Source: Carposina sasakii
Lineage: Eukaryota > Arthropoda > Insecta > Lepidoptera > Carposinidae
Assembly (NCBI GenBank): GCA_014607495.2
Contig: CP053150.1
Coordinates: 10,684,495 to 10,748,494, forward strand
Reading direction: 5' to 3'
Length of the DNA: 64,000 bases
Shown here: positions 1 to 12,600 of the stretch, in pieces
How the letters are laid out: every line of letters begins with the position of its first letter
Numbering within the stretch: the stretch's first letter is position 1
Notes under the pieces: model-generated
Told to the model about the DNA's origin: nothing
Seen by the model: only the letters and a program-made list of their open reading frames with translations
Database searches by the model: none
Position numbers and translations under genes: made by a program

Positions 1-889
1 TAACTTTATTGTTCCATATTTTGAGCAAATAAGTATGAGTAATAATTCTCAAAATCTTAAGTAATATTACAAAGGATATCCACTCTGTTTTACATAAGTA
101 TTCAAAACGAGTAGCCCTAAGTTATTAATCTCAATGATTTGATTTTACTGTTCGTCTTTAGTGAAATAAAGCAAGGCATTAACTTAGCCAGTACGGGCGG
201 TTGCGCATTTTGCGCGTGAGCATGCGGTCATGGTCGACTCAGGAAGATTAAACGAAGTTTTGAACTTCAATGCGCTATAGATAATGTCAATGTCAAATGG
301 CAGCGGTAGGTACTCGTACTAGGTAGTGGTAGAGGTACCAACCATTAATTATTTCGGATTTGCAAAGTAAATTTTAAAGTAATTTATGTTTTACTGTTGT
401 ATTTTGTTTGTAGGCTAATGTTTTACAGTACAGGTTCTGTATGTAGAGAATGTGTATAAGAACAAATTGGATATAGTAATTTGTGGCCCAACTTGGACTA
501 CTCGTCATTATTACTTTGTCTCATCACAGTTCGGTTGCCTGTTTACCGCCCCCTTCTTGGAAACCTTTGGAAACAGATATGTGAAATTTTTTAACAGTTT
601 TCTAGTCGTTATTCTATATCAAGGCAGAGACGATTTAATTTCCTTTGTCAAACAAATCATATCATTACAAGCAAAACAATTGACAGGCCGTCAATAAAAC
701 TTCACTCAAAAATCTAATCAAAACATGTCCCCAACAATTTATATCCCTCTAGATCACATTTAAATAGCTTTACGCAATGTAAACACAGTCAACCGACTCG
801 TAGCAGGAGTATGATGCAGTAGTGCGGTAGTATGACGGCTTTTAAAGAGAAGAGGCGTCGCAACAAGCACCCCCGCCGGAAGGCTCAGC

Positions 890-2467
890 ATGAAACCCTA
901 TCGCCGGGCTAACAAACAAGTCATGGTTGAAGTGAGTATTTTTATTGCCTATTATACAAAATGTGTAAGTTCCTACTGCATACAGAAAACTTTAGCAAGG
1001 TAATAACCAGCATTTACCTATGAGTTGGAGACATGGAGTAATGAGAGAGTGGATGGAAGAGTTGTAAGGGGATGATTTTTGACCTAATCGGAGAAATTTC
1101 ACGAAAAAGTCCGGTTTAGAGTACCCTAAACTATGTCTTTACCAACGAGAATATTATAAAGATAGATAAAGCGAAAGAGGTGTGGAACGTAGCAAATGGA
1201 GATCTCTGTCTCTCTCTCTACTTACCTCTGGGAAAAAGGCGTGATTTTATGTATTGAAACTTGAAAGTATGCCCACGAACTGTCAGGTATTCTTATACCA
1301 TAAGACAGAATCCATGGCCATAAATAGAATCTTGGTGATATCGAACGAGGCATATATCTATAAACCACCAATACCACAGCGCCTTGTAAAAGTCGAATTG
1401 TATTTAATGACATCTTCACATTTGCTGTCGCCGTTTGTGCACTTATCTTAAATTGTATGAGTCATATGCCATTCATCTCAATCCTTTTCAGTACAGCATA
1501 GATTATTTATACATAGCCCTGCCTTTCAGCTTCGCTCGGCGTCGAGACTGGGCCGCATGCGGGTACTAGTTCGCGAGTTCGGGGGCGACGTGCGCGCCCT
1601 CTGGCGGTACGGCGCCCCGTTTCCGACCTTCCTCAAGCTGATCGGGACTATCATCCTATGTCTGCTGGTGATCATGCCCCTGCTGTACCCCATTTTCGTG
1701 TTGGCGGTTACATATTACACTTGTGAAGGCTTAGTTCTAAGGTGCAGACTGATTTCTATGTTTAGTAATTAATGTTAATACCTAATTGTCTCTCAAGCGA
1801 TAAGCTAGCAACTGAGTCACTGGTCATCATAAATAGCTATACCAGCTATGCTAAACATGGCTGTCCGATCTTTCTTTTCTTATAATGCTATAGTTCTGGC
1901 TACCCCATTTCGGGAACACGCGTCTCAATAGGTATGTACCTATTTACCTCCCTAATGATCAAACATTCATAGTATATTACCAATTCATTACGAGTATATA
2001 ACATAAACATCGAATAGGCACATATTTCAACCGAGAATATCGCCTGCATTGCATGTAACGCAAAAGTTCTTATTTAAGATTTTCCTCCTTTAGTAAGCCA
2101 GGCAAATGTAGCAGTTATGTATTCACATTATAATAACTGGCGTAAGTCTATTTATGCAATTTAAATGCTACAATCAACAACACATTCTTCAAAAGTACTT
2201 ACCTGTAGAGGAAGCGTCCAATCTCTTAACACCGCTATTTATTTAATTATGCAAGCTTGCAAATAGGGTACAGTACAGGGGACTCTAGATTACAAACAAT
2301 TTCGCTAACGCATGAGTCGTATTCCCTGAATCGAATCTTTATTCCAGCTGGTGGTGCGACCAGGCCCGTCGTTTCCAGCCCCTGAGTATCATTCGACGCA
2401 TGGTCAGCGACGCTTCGCGACCGTGCAGCCGTCGGGACTTCTGGAAGGTCCGAGAAGTCCTCACTAG
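890..2467 (+). CDS. small predicted single-pass membrane protein, three exons, not recognised
   Basis: Proposed exons are 890-931, 1530-1706 and 2348-2467. All three meet in phase 0 and give 112 aa. Donor 1 (GTGAGT) and both acceptors (CCTTTCAG, ATTCCAG) are good. Donor 2 (GCG|GTTACA) is weak. Exon 2 encodes a basic stretch, then about 24 hydrophobic residues from FLKLIGT to IFVLA, which look like one membrane span. Exon 3 gives a Pro/Arg-rich tail beginning LVVRPGPSFPAPEYH. A poly(A) signal AATAAA lies at 2721-2726. If donor 2 is instead at about 1741 (AAG|GTGCAG), exon 3 reads in another frame (WWCDQARRF...) to a stop near 2547. The phase agreement of the three exons favours the first model. 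I do not recognise the family and assign no function. The first ATG sits inside a short overlapping upstream ORF (832-912). Confidence 0.5.
1060..1260 (+). repeat. lepidopteran LINE/SINE-type 3' tail fragment
   Basis: Words such as GAGTACCCTAAAC, GCAAATGGAGATCTCTG and a ...GGCGTGATTTTATGTAT end match, in the opposite orientation, the fragment at 16268-16440. It is an intronic repeat between exons 1 and 2 of the small membrane protein gene. It has no coding capacity. The class is inferred from the dispersed, one-sided nature of the copies. Confidence 0.55.
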
Positions 2468-3651
2468 AGGCATCCTACTTGCTCACTCCCTCGCCACTTC
2501 TGTTGACTACCTTATCGTAATGCAAGGACTGCTGGAAGAAGGCTGAACCACAGATAACATGATGCTGAACATACGACATTATTAAACGAAAATTAAGCCG
2601 CTAAATATACTGATAAGACTAGACATCTCTACTCACACCGGGTGCTATTTTTTATTATCTTTACTACATAACTTTGCAATAATTGTAAGAAACATGATTG
2701 TAAAATACTTATCGCTTCGAAATAAAGTTAATAAATCAGACGAATAGGTACTTCTGCATTTATTTGTGTACTGACTGTTGCTTCACTAGAATATATCGGC
2801 TGCATCTCCTTCCGTAGTACATGTCGTAAGAGTCGACTAAGGTACGGGAAGTGATAATTTGTTATCACTTATCGCCTGTAAGAATGCCTATAACTCTATC
2901 AAATTATTGATCATTTACATGATCCTGCAGTTCTAGGCTACCCCTCGGTCGGGAATACAGCCATGTCTGTCAATACTTCTGTATTTTCATGCGGGGAAAG
3001 TCTATGTTGACAAAAATTTGATTTTTTCTGAAAGTTATAGGTAAAAATTAATAATCGTAAAATCTCATTACAGTACATAGGTGCAATGTTTAAAGTTTAC
3101 AAATTCAGTAACAGTAGATTGCACGTGCATGCCGCAACCACAGCTAGTATTGTGCTTTAAACTATTGAAAGAATGGAATTAAAGTGAAAAGGTCAGCAAT
3201 AAATAAACATTTGTTAATTTACCAGTTATATTTTTAACTTTTTACCTTACTTGAAAAGTTACTTTAGTTAAAAAATGTAAGTGTAATGGTGTTTATTTTT
3301 TCTGCATTGGAATTAAACACAACATAAAACGGAAGTGAGTAGACCAATTTGTTCTAACCTTCATTTCAACTTCGTTTGTTACAGTGAACGTGAATTTAAT
3401 GGACATTCAAAATATTGTTTTTATGTAATGGTTTTTAAAATACCCCATCACAAGATCCATTCCATCATTTGCTCTATATCAGGTACCTACAGAGAATTGT
3501 GATAACTGCAGTCTTAGAAAATCGCCGCAGTGAAGAGTGACATATCTCACAGCGTCTTTCGAACCTCTCGAGATACCGTTAGCTACCTATAGCCAGTGCG
3601 ATTTGTCCAGTTTGACAGTTGGCCACAGTAGGCCGACATCGAAGCACGAGC
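2468..3651. other. intergenic stretch between the small membrane gene and the GH1 gene
   Basis: It holds the 3' UTR of the upstream gene, with AATAAA at 2721, and the presumed promoter and 5' UTR of the GH1 gene. A patch at 2810-3000 has the GC content of an old repeat (GAGTCGACTAAGG, CTACCCCTCGGTCGGG). I see no further ORF. Confidence 0.5.
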
Positions 3652-6600
3652 ATGCAACCCTATAAGGCGCTCCTGTTCCTAGCCCTGTGCCACTTGTGAG
3701 TATGCCTTTTTTCTCATAAAAAAACGCTATGAAAAGTTCTCCTGTTGTATCGTAAGATCTGAATTTTTAATTTACGTGATATAGCCTGAATTTTTAAACC
3801 CCAGGGTATTTAATTAGACTTGATTATCCAGTTTAATAAACAATATTAGATATTACGTATGTGCACTGTAAAATTATATTGGTGTGTGGTTTAAAAATTG
3901 TAATAAGTCACAGATAGAGCTCCACGGCATTGAATATCAATGCACAGTGTACGTGCAGATAATGTTTATTGATTCCATTATGTAAATTAATAAATTAATG
4001 TCAACGCGAAATTAACTTCGTCGGTGTGTTAGGGCAAACTTTAGATTATAAAATTATTAATAAAATAATATTAATAAAATAACTGTTAGATATTTATAAT
4101 TAGGGTCATTCCAAAATATGTCCACCAATCAAATAAATTGACATCATGCACCAATGAATATGTTTGGTGTATATCACACGCATCTGTGCAACGTATATAG
4201 CAAGTATACCACTGGTGGCAAGGCAGCCTTATTCTAAAAGTACTCTTTTGCTTTTCATAAATATCTATAGTTTTGTGGTTTACTTTTAACTACCATAGTT
4301 TTTTAAATAGTGAATAGCCTACTTTCCGCGTCGCAGGCGCTTAACCTAGATAGAAGTAAAAATCACCTTATTTCCTAATGTTACTTATATTTAGTCAATT
4401 GTATTTTGTTAGAGAAATATACATTCTCAAGGTAAACTTAGAAAAGAAAAATCTTCATATTTATGAACTTCATCGAAATTGTTATCTAGCTAGGAGGATA
4501 AATTAATTAGCCTTTGACCATGGTTGTATTATCCTTCTATTATTATCCTCTCTATCATCTGAAAAAATTAAAATAACATGAAACTATGGCAACGGCTAAC
4601 TTTATCATTTTTCTGGCGGACGACATATTTATTTCAAACTACCCACCTTTGAGAGCAACACGGTAAATGTGTGCATGGTGTAGATAATTTCCTCGAAAAA
4701 TCCTCAAATTATTCAATATTCCATCGACATTTCAGTGGACTATGTCACTACACGAAATTTCCTAAGGAGTTTACCTTCGGCGTCGCGACTGCTGCTCACC
4801 AAATAGAAGGAGCTTGGAATGTTAGTGGTAAGTTTTTCTTTCTTATATTACATTTTTTTTAATGTTCATCGATACAGTGACACGATCTCCTAATTCATCT
4901 AGGTGGACTTCATACGTACACATAAATGTCTGCATCAAGAGTCATAAAGGAGTCATCGCCGTGGGGCGGTAGTTGTTAAAAAGCCAGAGAGAGACTTTAA
5001 GCAAAGTTACGCAAGTCCACATTTTAAGCCCCTCTCTAGTATTGTTTTCCCCTTTTTTAATTACTTATATCCACCATACTCTGCCATTATAATACCATCC
5101 ATCGGCATTACCTACGTTTAAGCAAATTCACGTAAGATAGTTGAATGCCATTATTTTTTTATATCCGTGACAAATGTTTAATCACCACACGTATTTTCGT
5201 CATAATCCTCAACCGAGACCACCTGTCAATTTTCTTATCTTTTTACGCAATTTTCAAGCATATCAAAACATGATAAAAAAAATACAAACACTCGATCAAA
5301 GTTTATCTTGTTATTAAGGGGCATGAATGTCTATGGCTTACTGGTAGATCTTAGTTACCTACTAGGTCTACAAGACGAGATGACAAACATAATTATGTGC
5401 TTATTAACGTTTGAAACACATACATTACATATACTTGTTGTTATCGTTATAAGTGTTATAACTATGGCTTATAAATAAAGCCCAGTATCCTAAAGTGGTT
5501 GGGCAGAAGTATTTAAGTTACCACCATCTGTTAATCCTTATCACCTGTTACCCTATTTTATCTCTCGTGATATTGGCAGAGACTACCGTCGTTTTTCGGG
5601 CACAAACATACCTAAGTAGGGGAGACCGAGGAGGGTTGTGACAGAGGGGAGTAGGCAAAATTTTTTTTTTATTTATTTATTGTTATTTTAGGAGGACTAA
5701 CAGCGAAATTTATAGAACATATAAATAACAGCTATGACTTAGAACTATGCTAATAATAAGTTAGTTTTAATATAGTTTTAATAACATTAGTTGGTTCAGG
5801 GGAATACATAAATTAAGTCGGTACATTAGGATACAGTGCCAGACATATAAAAATTGCAAACAATATACGAAAAGAACTAAATGTGGACTAATTTGTCAGG
5901 ATACACACAAAAGAAAGACACTTAAGCGCAAAAGGTTAGGTATTAGACCTATCACATTCCCGGTGAAGAGAACAAAATGAAATTTAAAGAATTTATACTT
6001 ATTTAATGCCACCAAATTTATCATCTGAATATAGTTATATATGTATATATATATTGATTTTATATAGATTTACGATTTAAAGTACGATTTAATGCACGAT
6101 TGTTTCTTTAGAGACACGTACGCTATTTGACAAAGTAGGCGCCAAGAGTGTAGGGCAAGTGGTTGCGTGAGTATGGCATTTTCATGGAAAAAAAGCTGAA
6201 AAGTAAATTTTTAATAAAAAATTTGAATCTGTTTGTATGGTGACTTATTACATTCATGTGGTTATTCTATTTGTTTTCATAATATGTGGTTAATAAAGTT
6301 ATTATCTTGCTGTGTTTGTGTCTTGTTTCGTAATTACGAATTATTATTCTGACCAGTTTTTGGCACCTAGGAGAGTTGTGACAACGTGTCACAACTTTTT
6401 CTTGTTACTTATTTAAAATGCCTTATAAATGTGTTTTTTTCTGTTTATATGTATGTTTATCTGTTGTAGACAATTTTTAAACAACCTAAGTTTGATATAA
6501 AGATTAAACGGGAATAAAAGTTTTTTTTATGACATTTTTATCATGATATTATTTGGCCCTGGGGTTTGGTTGCATCAATGCATAATTACTATTTTTATTA

Positions 6601-9600
6601 TAAAATTATTAAAAAAGAAATGGAAAAAATTCCTCACCCGGGTGGGAATCGAACCCACGACCTCTGCATTCCGCGTGCATGCAGAGGTCGTGGGTTCGAT
6701 TCCCACCCGGGTGAGGAATTTTTTCCTTTTCTTTATTCATAATTTTATAATATATAATATCTTGACTAAGATAAAAACACTTCTCCATAATATAACTATT
6801 TTTATTGTTTCAGAATGCCTTATAATTATGCACGACATTCTGAAAACGTATGTTTTGTTTTTACATACATACAAAAGTACGTTTATCAAATTGAATCTAC
6901 ATACATAACTGTCTCAACTTACCTCAGTACCTGTCACAACTTACCTCGGTCATAGGAGAGTTGTGACAAGGGGAGTATTTTCAGTTTTCGAGGTGCCTAC
7001 CAGAAACCTTACAACTTTCATTAACTTTGATGACTGTTTTATAAAGACAAAGGATTAAGCTACATTTAGACATAGAGTTCACAATCATGGCGTCTTTCTT
7101 TATTGAGATATGTTAGTTTTAAAATAAAATTGTCACAACCCTCCTCAGTCTCCCCTACCACAATCTAGAGATCACGAATCCTATATCTCAAATTTATTTC
7201 AGGAAAGTCTGAAAATATATGGGATAGATTGTCCCACAGTCACCCTGAAATGATAGCTGATAGAACGAACGGTGACATCGCGGTAGACTCGTACAACCGC
7301 TTCCGCGAGGATGTCCAGCAGCTTGCCTACCTTGGCGTCGACTTCTACCGGTTCTCGCTTTCCTGGTCACGTCTGCTTCCCAGTGGCCGGCCTGACTATA
7401 TCAACCCTGACGGCCTTCGATATTACCATGAACTCCTCGATGCACTGGCTCAACAGAATATTGAACCTCTTGTAATTATTTGCCTTTATATTTTATTTAC
7501 TTATTGGATTTATTTTTTGAAACCTCGTCAAACAATGCTAAAAATGGGTGTGATTTATTTCATATGGTCTATTTTTCTAACGATATTCACTGATTAAGAA
7601 TGATGAAGGTAACTATATTTAAAACTAGTAAACGCCCGCGACTTCGTCTGCATGGACTGGCAGAAAAAAATAAAATGACGAAATTATCCGGGATAAAAAT
7701 ATTTTCCCGGGATAAAAAGTAGCCTATGTGTTTTGCACTAAATAGCTAAAAAAATGTTAATAGTTTAACATTTTCTTTTGTTGTTATTTTAATTTTTTCT
7801 AAATTTAAATTGTGTTTATTTTTAATTTTCTTTTTCTAATTAACCTCCGACGCAAAAACGACGGGGTGTTATAAGTTTGACGTGTCTGTGTGTGTGTGTT
7901 GATGTGATGTGCTTAGAACATATTGTGTATTAATGTGCCAACATTGTAAAGAGTTACAGTCTAGTTTAATTTTAAGAATTTGTAGGATTATATTAATTAC
8001 AGATTGTAACTTGTTTTGTTAGCCCAATAAAAGAAATAAATAAATAAATAAAAATCCAGGGTGTCAGTTAACTCCATACCAAATTTTATTAAAATCGCTC
8101 TAGCCGTTTTAACGTAAAAGAGTCACAAACATCCATTCATACTTAAAAACTTTCACGTTTATAATATTATTATAGTAGGATGGCTGATGAATGTAGTCCT
8201 TGACCATGACCACAATACTTTATTATGTTTATATTTTAGGTAACCCTATTTCACTGGGACATGCCGCAATCTCTTCAAGACTTAGGAGGGTTCGCTAATC
8301 CGAAAGTAAGCGAATTCTTCTGGGACTACGCGGATATATGCTTCAGGGAATTCGGGCACAAAATCAAATCTTGGATCACGTTTAACGAGCCTTACGAAAT
8401 ATGCGAAGACGGCTATGGCGATGTAAAGAAGGCCCCAGCGCTTGACAGCCATGGAGTTGGGAACTACCTTTGCGGTGAAAACCTTCTCAAAGCGCACGCG
8501 GAGGTCTACCATTTGTATAACGAAAGTTATCGACCGGAACAGAATGGTAGAATCATGATTTCGATTAACTCGATTTGGTACGAACCGAGCGAGCCTGACA
8601 ACCCTGTGCAGGTAGCACTTGCTGAAACTGCCAATCAATTCAAGGTGAGCGATTCTTTGTATTTATGTGCATAATGAGTAATTTCTTCAGCGGTTTTATA
8701 ATTTATCGCGACAAGAAGGAAGGTTACATGTCCTTTTCAGATGTCTCTTGTCATTTGAAAAAAAAATAGGACTTCGTCAGACTCCGGCTGTTTTCGGCAC
8801 AATGCCCCGGAGCATTGGTGTAAACTGCTGCTGATGCTTTTAATAAAAACATATACAAGGTGTTTCTGGGATAAAAAAAACTAATTTACTCAGGTTGATT
8901 TAAGGTTTCATTCAACATTTATAAATTGCTAGCTGTTGTCCGTGATTTAGTCTACGTGGACTACAGAATGTAGCCTATGTCCTTCTACGTGCTTCCAAAA
9001 ATTATCCGGGGTGTATGCGAAATTTTAAGGAGATTGTTTGAGTAAATAAAGCGTAAAGCCAAACAACCTTACTTTCTCATTAATATCTCTTACTATCGTG
9101 CTCATCCATCTAACCATATTTTTCTTTTACATATTTTTTATTATTTACTATTTAAAATGTATGTGTTTAAATAGATTATTTCTTTATTTCCAGTTCGGCT
9201 GGTTTGCACACCCAATTTTCACCGCCGAGGGTGGCTATCCCGATATTATGATCAAAAACATTGAAGCCAACAGCAAAGCCGAGGGCTTAGTATATCCCCG
9301 GCTTGAGCAGTTTGACGACTACTGGATTAAAAGGATTAGGGGCACTTCCGATTTCCTGGGCATTAACCATTACACCACCCATTTGATTACTGGACTTGGT
9401 GTGGATCCTTTAGCAAAGTCTCCCTCCTGGCTTAAGGATATCGGAGCTGTTACGACCATGGAGGTCGGCGGGGATTCCGCTTCGGAATGGCTGAGGGTAT
9501 GTATGTTTTTTTTATATTGGTTCTTTTGTTCGGGGCTTGAAATTTCTTCGCACCACTATGCACAACTAGCTGTTGCCCGCGACTCCGTCCGCGTGGACTG

Positions 9601-12600
9601 CAGAAAAAAACAAAATGTCGAAATTATCCGGATAAAAATATTTTCCCGGTATAAAAAATAGCCTATGTGTTGATCCAGGGTGTCAACTAACTCCATACTA
9701 AATTTTATTAAAATCGTTTCAGCCGTTTAGAAGTCAAGAAGTAACAAACATACACACTCACAAACTTTTGCCTTTATAATATTACTGTGATATCCGCTTA
9801 CGTGGTTGTGATTGGATTAGGATTTCACTGTCCTACGTCGATAAACTTAAAAGGAAGTAAAGAAATTTCCAGCTAGTCTATGTAACTAACTAAAAAAACG
9901 GACTCACCATTTACGGGGTGTGACAGAAAGGGTATGTTAAGCGAAATGCTATGAAAGAAGCGGATGAGGATGCAGCAGGGGAAATAATTTTAATACCCAA
10001 GTAACTAAACAGCTGGTCTTGTCTCCTCAGGTAGTACCCACTGGTTTCGCCAATTTACTGCGCTGGTGTAAGATCACATACAACAACCCACCAATCTACA
10101 TCACCGAGAACGGATTCTCCGACCGCGGGACATTAGACGACTATGACCGCATTAAGTACTTCAATGTAAGTTAGAATCGCCATTATAGATTAACCTTTTG
10201 ATACGAGACTAAGATAGGTGGTAAGTCTATTAAGCGAAGAATTTCTCTTCTCTACAGTTTTAAAATATTCAAAGACTATTGGACGCCCGCGACTCCGTCC
10301 GCGTGGACTACAGAAAAAACAAAATGTCGAAATTATCCGGGATAAAAATATTTTCCCGGGAAATATAAAAGGCACGAGTAGTCCGTTTTTAGATTTTTAT
10401 AGAGAATTTTGGTCAGCTACACATAATATAAAGGAAACGAGGGTCTGATGATAGAGCCGCCGAAAAACAGATAGTGAAACTTTTTAGTAACAAAATCCCC
10501 CTGTGGCAGGGGGAGGCCTACGTCCAGTAGTGGACTGCAATAGGCTTATGAAGATGAAAATAATTGTGTTAAGTCGTGAAATTATATATTGCGTTAAGCC
10601 GTGTCCGAAGTAAGATGGTTATAGAGGAAGAGGTAGACATGAGAATAACGAGATGAAGGATAATAGGGATGAATAAAAGAAGAGTACCTACATATTGCAC
10701 CGACCCCAAATGGTTGGGAACAGGGCAGGAAGAAGGAGTGTAATTATATGTTGCTTATATTATTAGACGTAAAGTTTCGAAGTCTACTCATTTCTCTCTT
10801 TTGTCATGTGGCCTATTTAATCATTTGCTGGCATATAAATCTGACAATATTATGCCTTCTAAACTTGGTACACGGCTTAACGCTATATATACAGGTTGAT
10901 TTTTGGTCGTCAACGTTCCCGAAAACTATGGAATCTCCTCATCATCACGATCATTTTTCTCCATGGAAGCATGCCTGGGAAGTGGCTGGTTTCCAAAATA
11001 TAAGGGTCCAAAGTTGAGTAAATAGACTGCGTTTTTCTGCATAAATGCACATTAACGCGTGTAGCAAAATTTTTTCATGAGAAAAATTAATATCTGTCTA
11101 TAGATTTGCGTCCAGTGTTTATGCTAGTTTTTTTCATAAAAAAAAACTAGCATAAACACTGGACGCTATAAATCTCGCCTGATCAAGAATTTAAAAAAAA
11201 AGTTTAAAAAAATTTACATTGTTTCCTAGCATTTTTTTTGCATAAACTTACTTTATTTTATGTATAGAGTACGTACCCTTCGTTAAGGGTGGCAACGAAA
11301 AAACATCCTGTATTTGCCCTTTAGTAAAATTTTACTTTAGTAAGCTCGACTATTGGGAGGAAGTCGGTTTTTCGTTTTCAAAAAAATATTAAAAAATATA
11401 TACAGGGTGATTTTTGGTCGTCAACGTTCCCGAAAACTACGGAATCTCCTCATCATCACGATCATTTTTCTCCATGGAAGCATACCTGGGAAGTGTCTGG
11501 TTTCCAAAATATTAGGGTCCAAAGTTGAGTAAATAGACTGCGTTTTTCTGCATAAATGCACATAGACGCACGTAGCAAGATTTTTTCACGAGAAATAATT
11601 AATATCTGTCTATAAATAAACTAGCATAAACACTAGACACTATAAATTTCGCTAGATCAAGTAATTAAAAAATGTTTGTGGCCACCTTTAACGAAGGGTA
11701 CGTATTCTATACATGAAATAAAGTAAGTTTATGCCAAAAAAAATGCTGGAAAAAAAATTTTTTTTTTTTGAAAAAAAAATTAATTTCCTTGATCGTGCGA
11801 AATTTATAGTGTCTAGTGTTTATGTTAGTTTTTTATAGACAGATATTAATTATTTTTCGTGAAAAAATCCTGCTACGCGCGTCTATGTGCATTTATGCAG
11901 AAAAACGCAGTCTATTTACTCAACTTTGGACCCTAATATTTTGGAAACCAGACACTTCCCAGGTATGCTTCCATGGAGAAAAATGATCGTGATGATGAGG
12001 AGATTCCGTAGTTTTACGGGAACGTTGACGATCAAAAATCAACCTGTAGGGGAACCTGTTGTACCTTGGACAGTTTTTTAGTTATATATTTTTTATTGTG
12101 ATTTGACGTACAGCATACAAATCATATTTGCATATTTCGAAATTCCAATTATTTGGGTACTCACCACCAAAATATCAGAAATGTATATTTCATACTTACA
12201 GAGATTTTATTTTTTTTAAAAAAAAGGTAAATAAGGCCAAGGTACAACATACCCTATGTACCTGGGCCAGTACTACGGTGTACCTAGGACACATAGAGAA
12301 TTTGGGGGTAATTTAAGCAAATTATTAAGTTTTCTTAACCAAAATCGTTTTATTCGGTCTATTACAATATTTAACAAAACACTTTAGAAATTCTGAACAA
12401 AATTAAAATAATATTCGTGGTTTTTTTGGTTACTTTTCAAACAAAATCACTAAACCAAAACAACTAACTTTTAACCACTGTTTTGTTACATCACAAACTT
12501 TAAAATTAGTAGGCACATAGACCTAGGTAGGTACATTTGAACATATCACATAATATAATATAGCAAATCAATATAACCTATAATATAGCAAATAGAAAAT

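Noticed and set aside
452..697. An 81-codon plus-strand ORF near the left edge
   Set aside because: It opens with GTG, has no recognisable domain and no splice context, and lies in AT-rich DNA. It is most likely a chance ORF.
2348..2547. WWCDQARRF frame as the main product of the small membrane gene
   Set aside because: It needs exon 2 to end in phase 2 at a donor beyond the membrane segment. The phase-0 model uses a simpler junction. Kept only as an alternative.
6630..6715. A functional tRNA gene in the palindrome
   Set aside because: Only the T-arm-like half is present in each arm. There is no acceptor stem, D-arm or anticodon arm.
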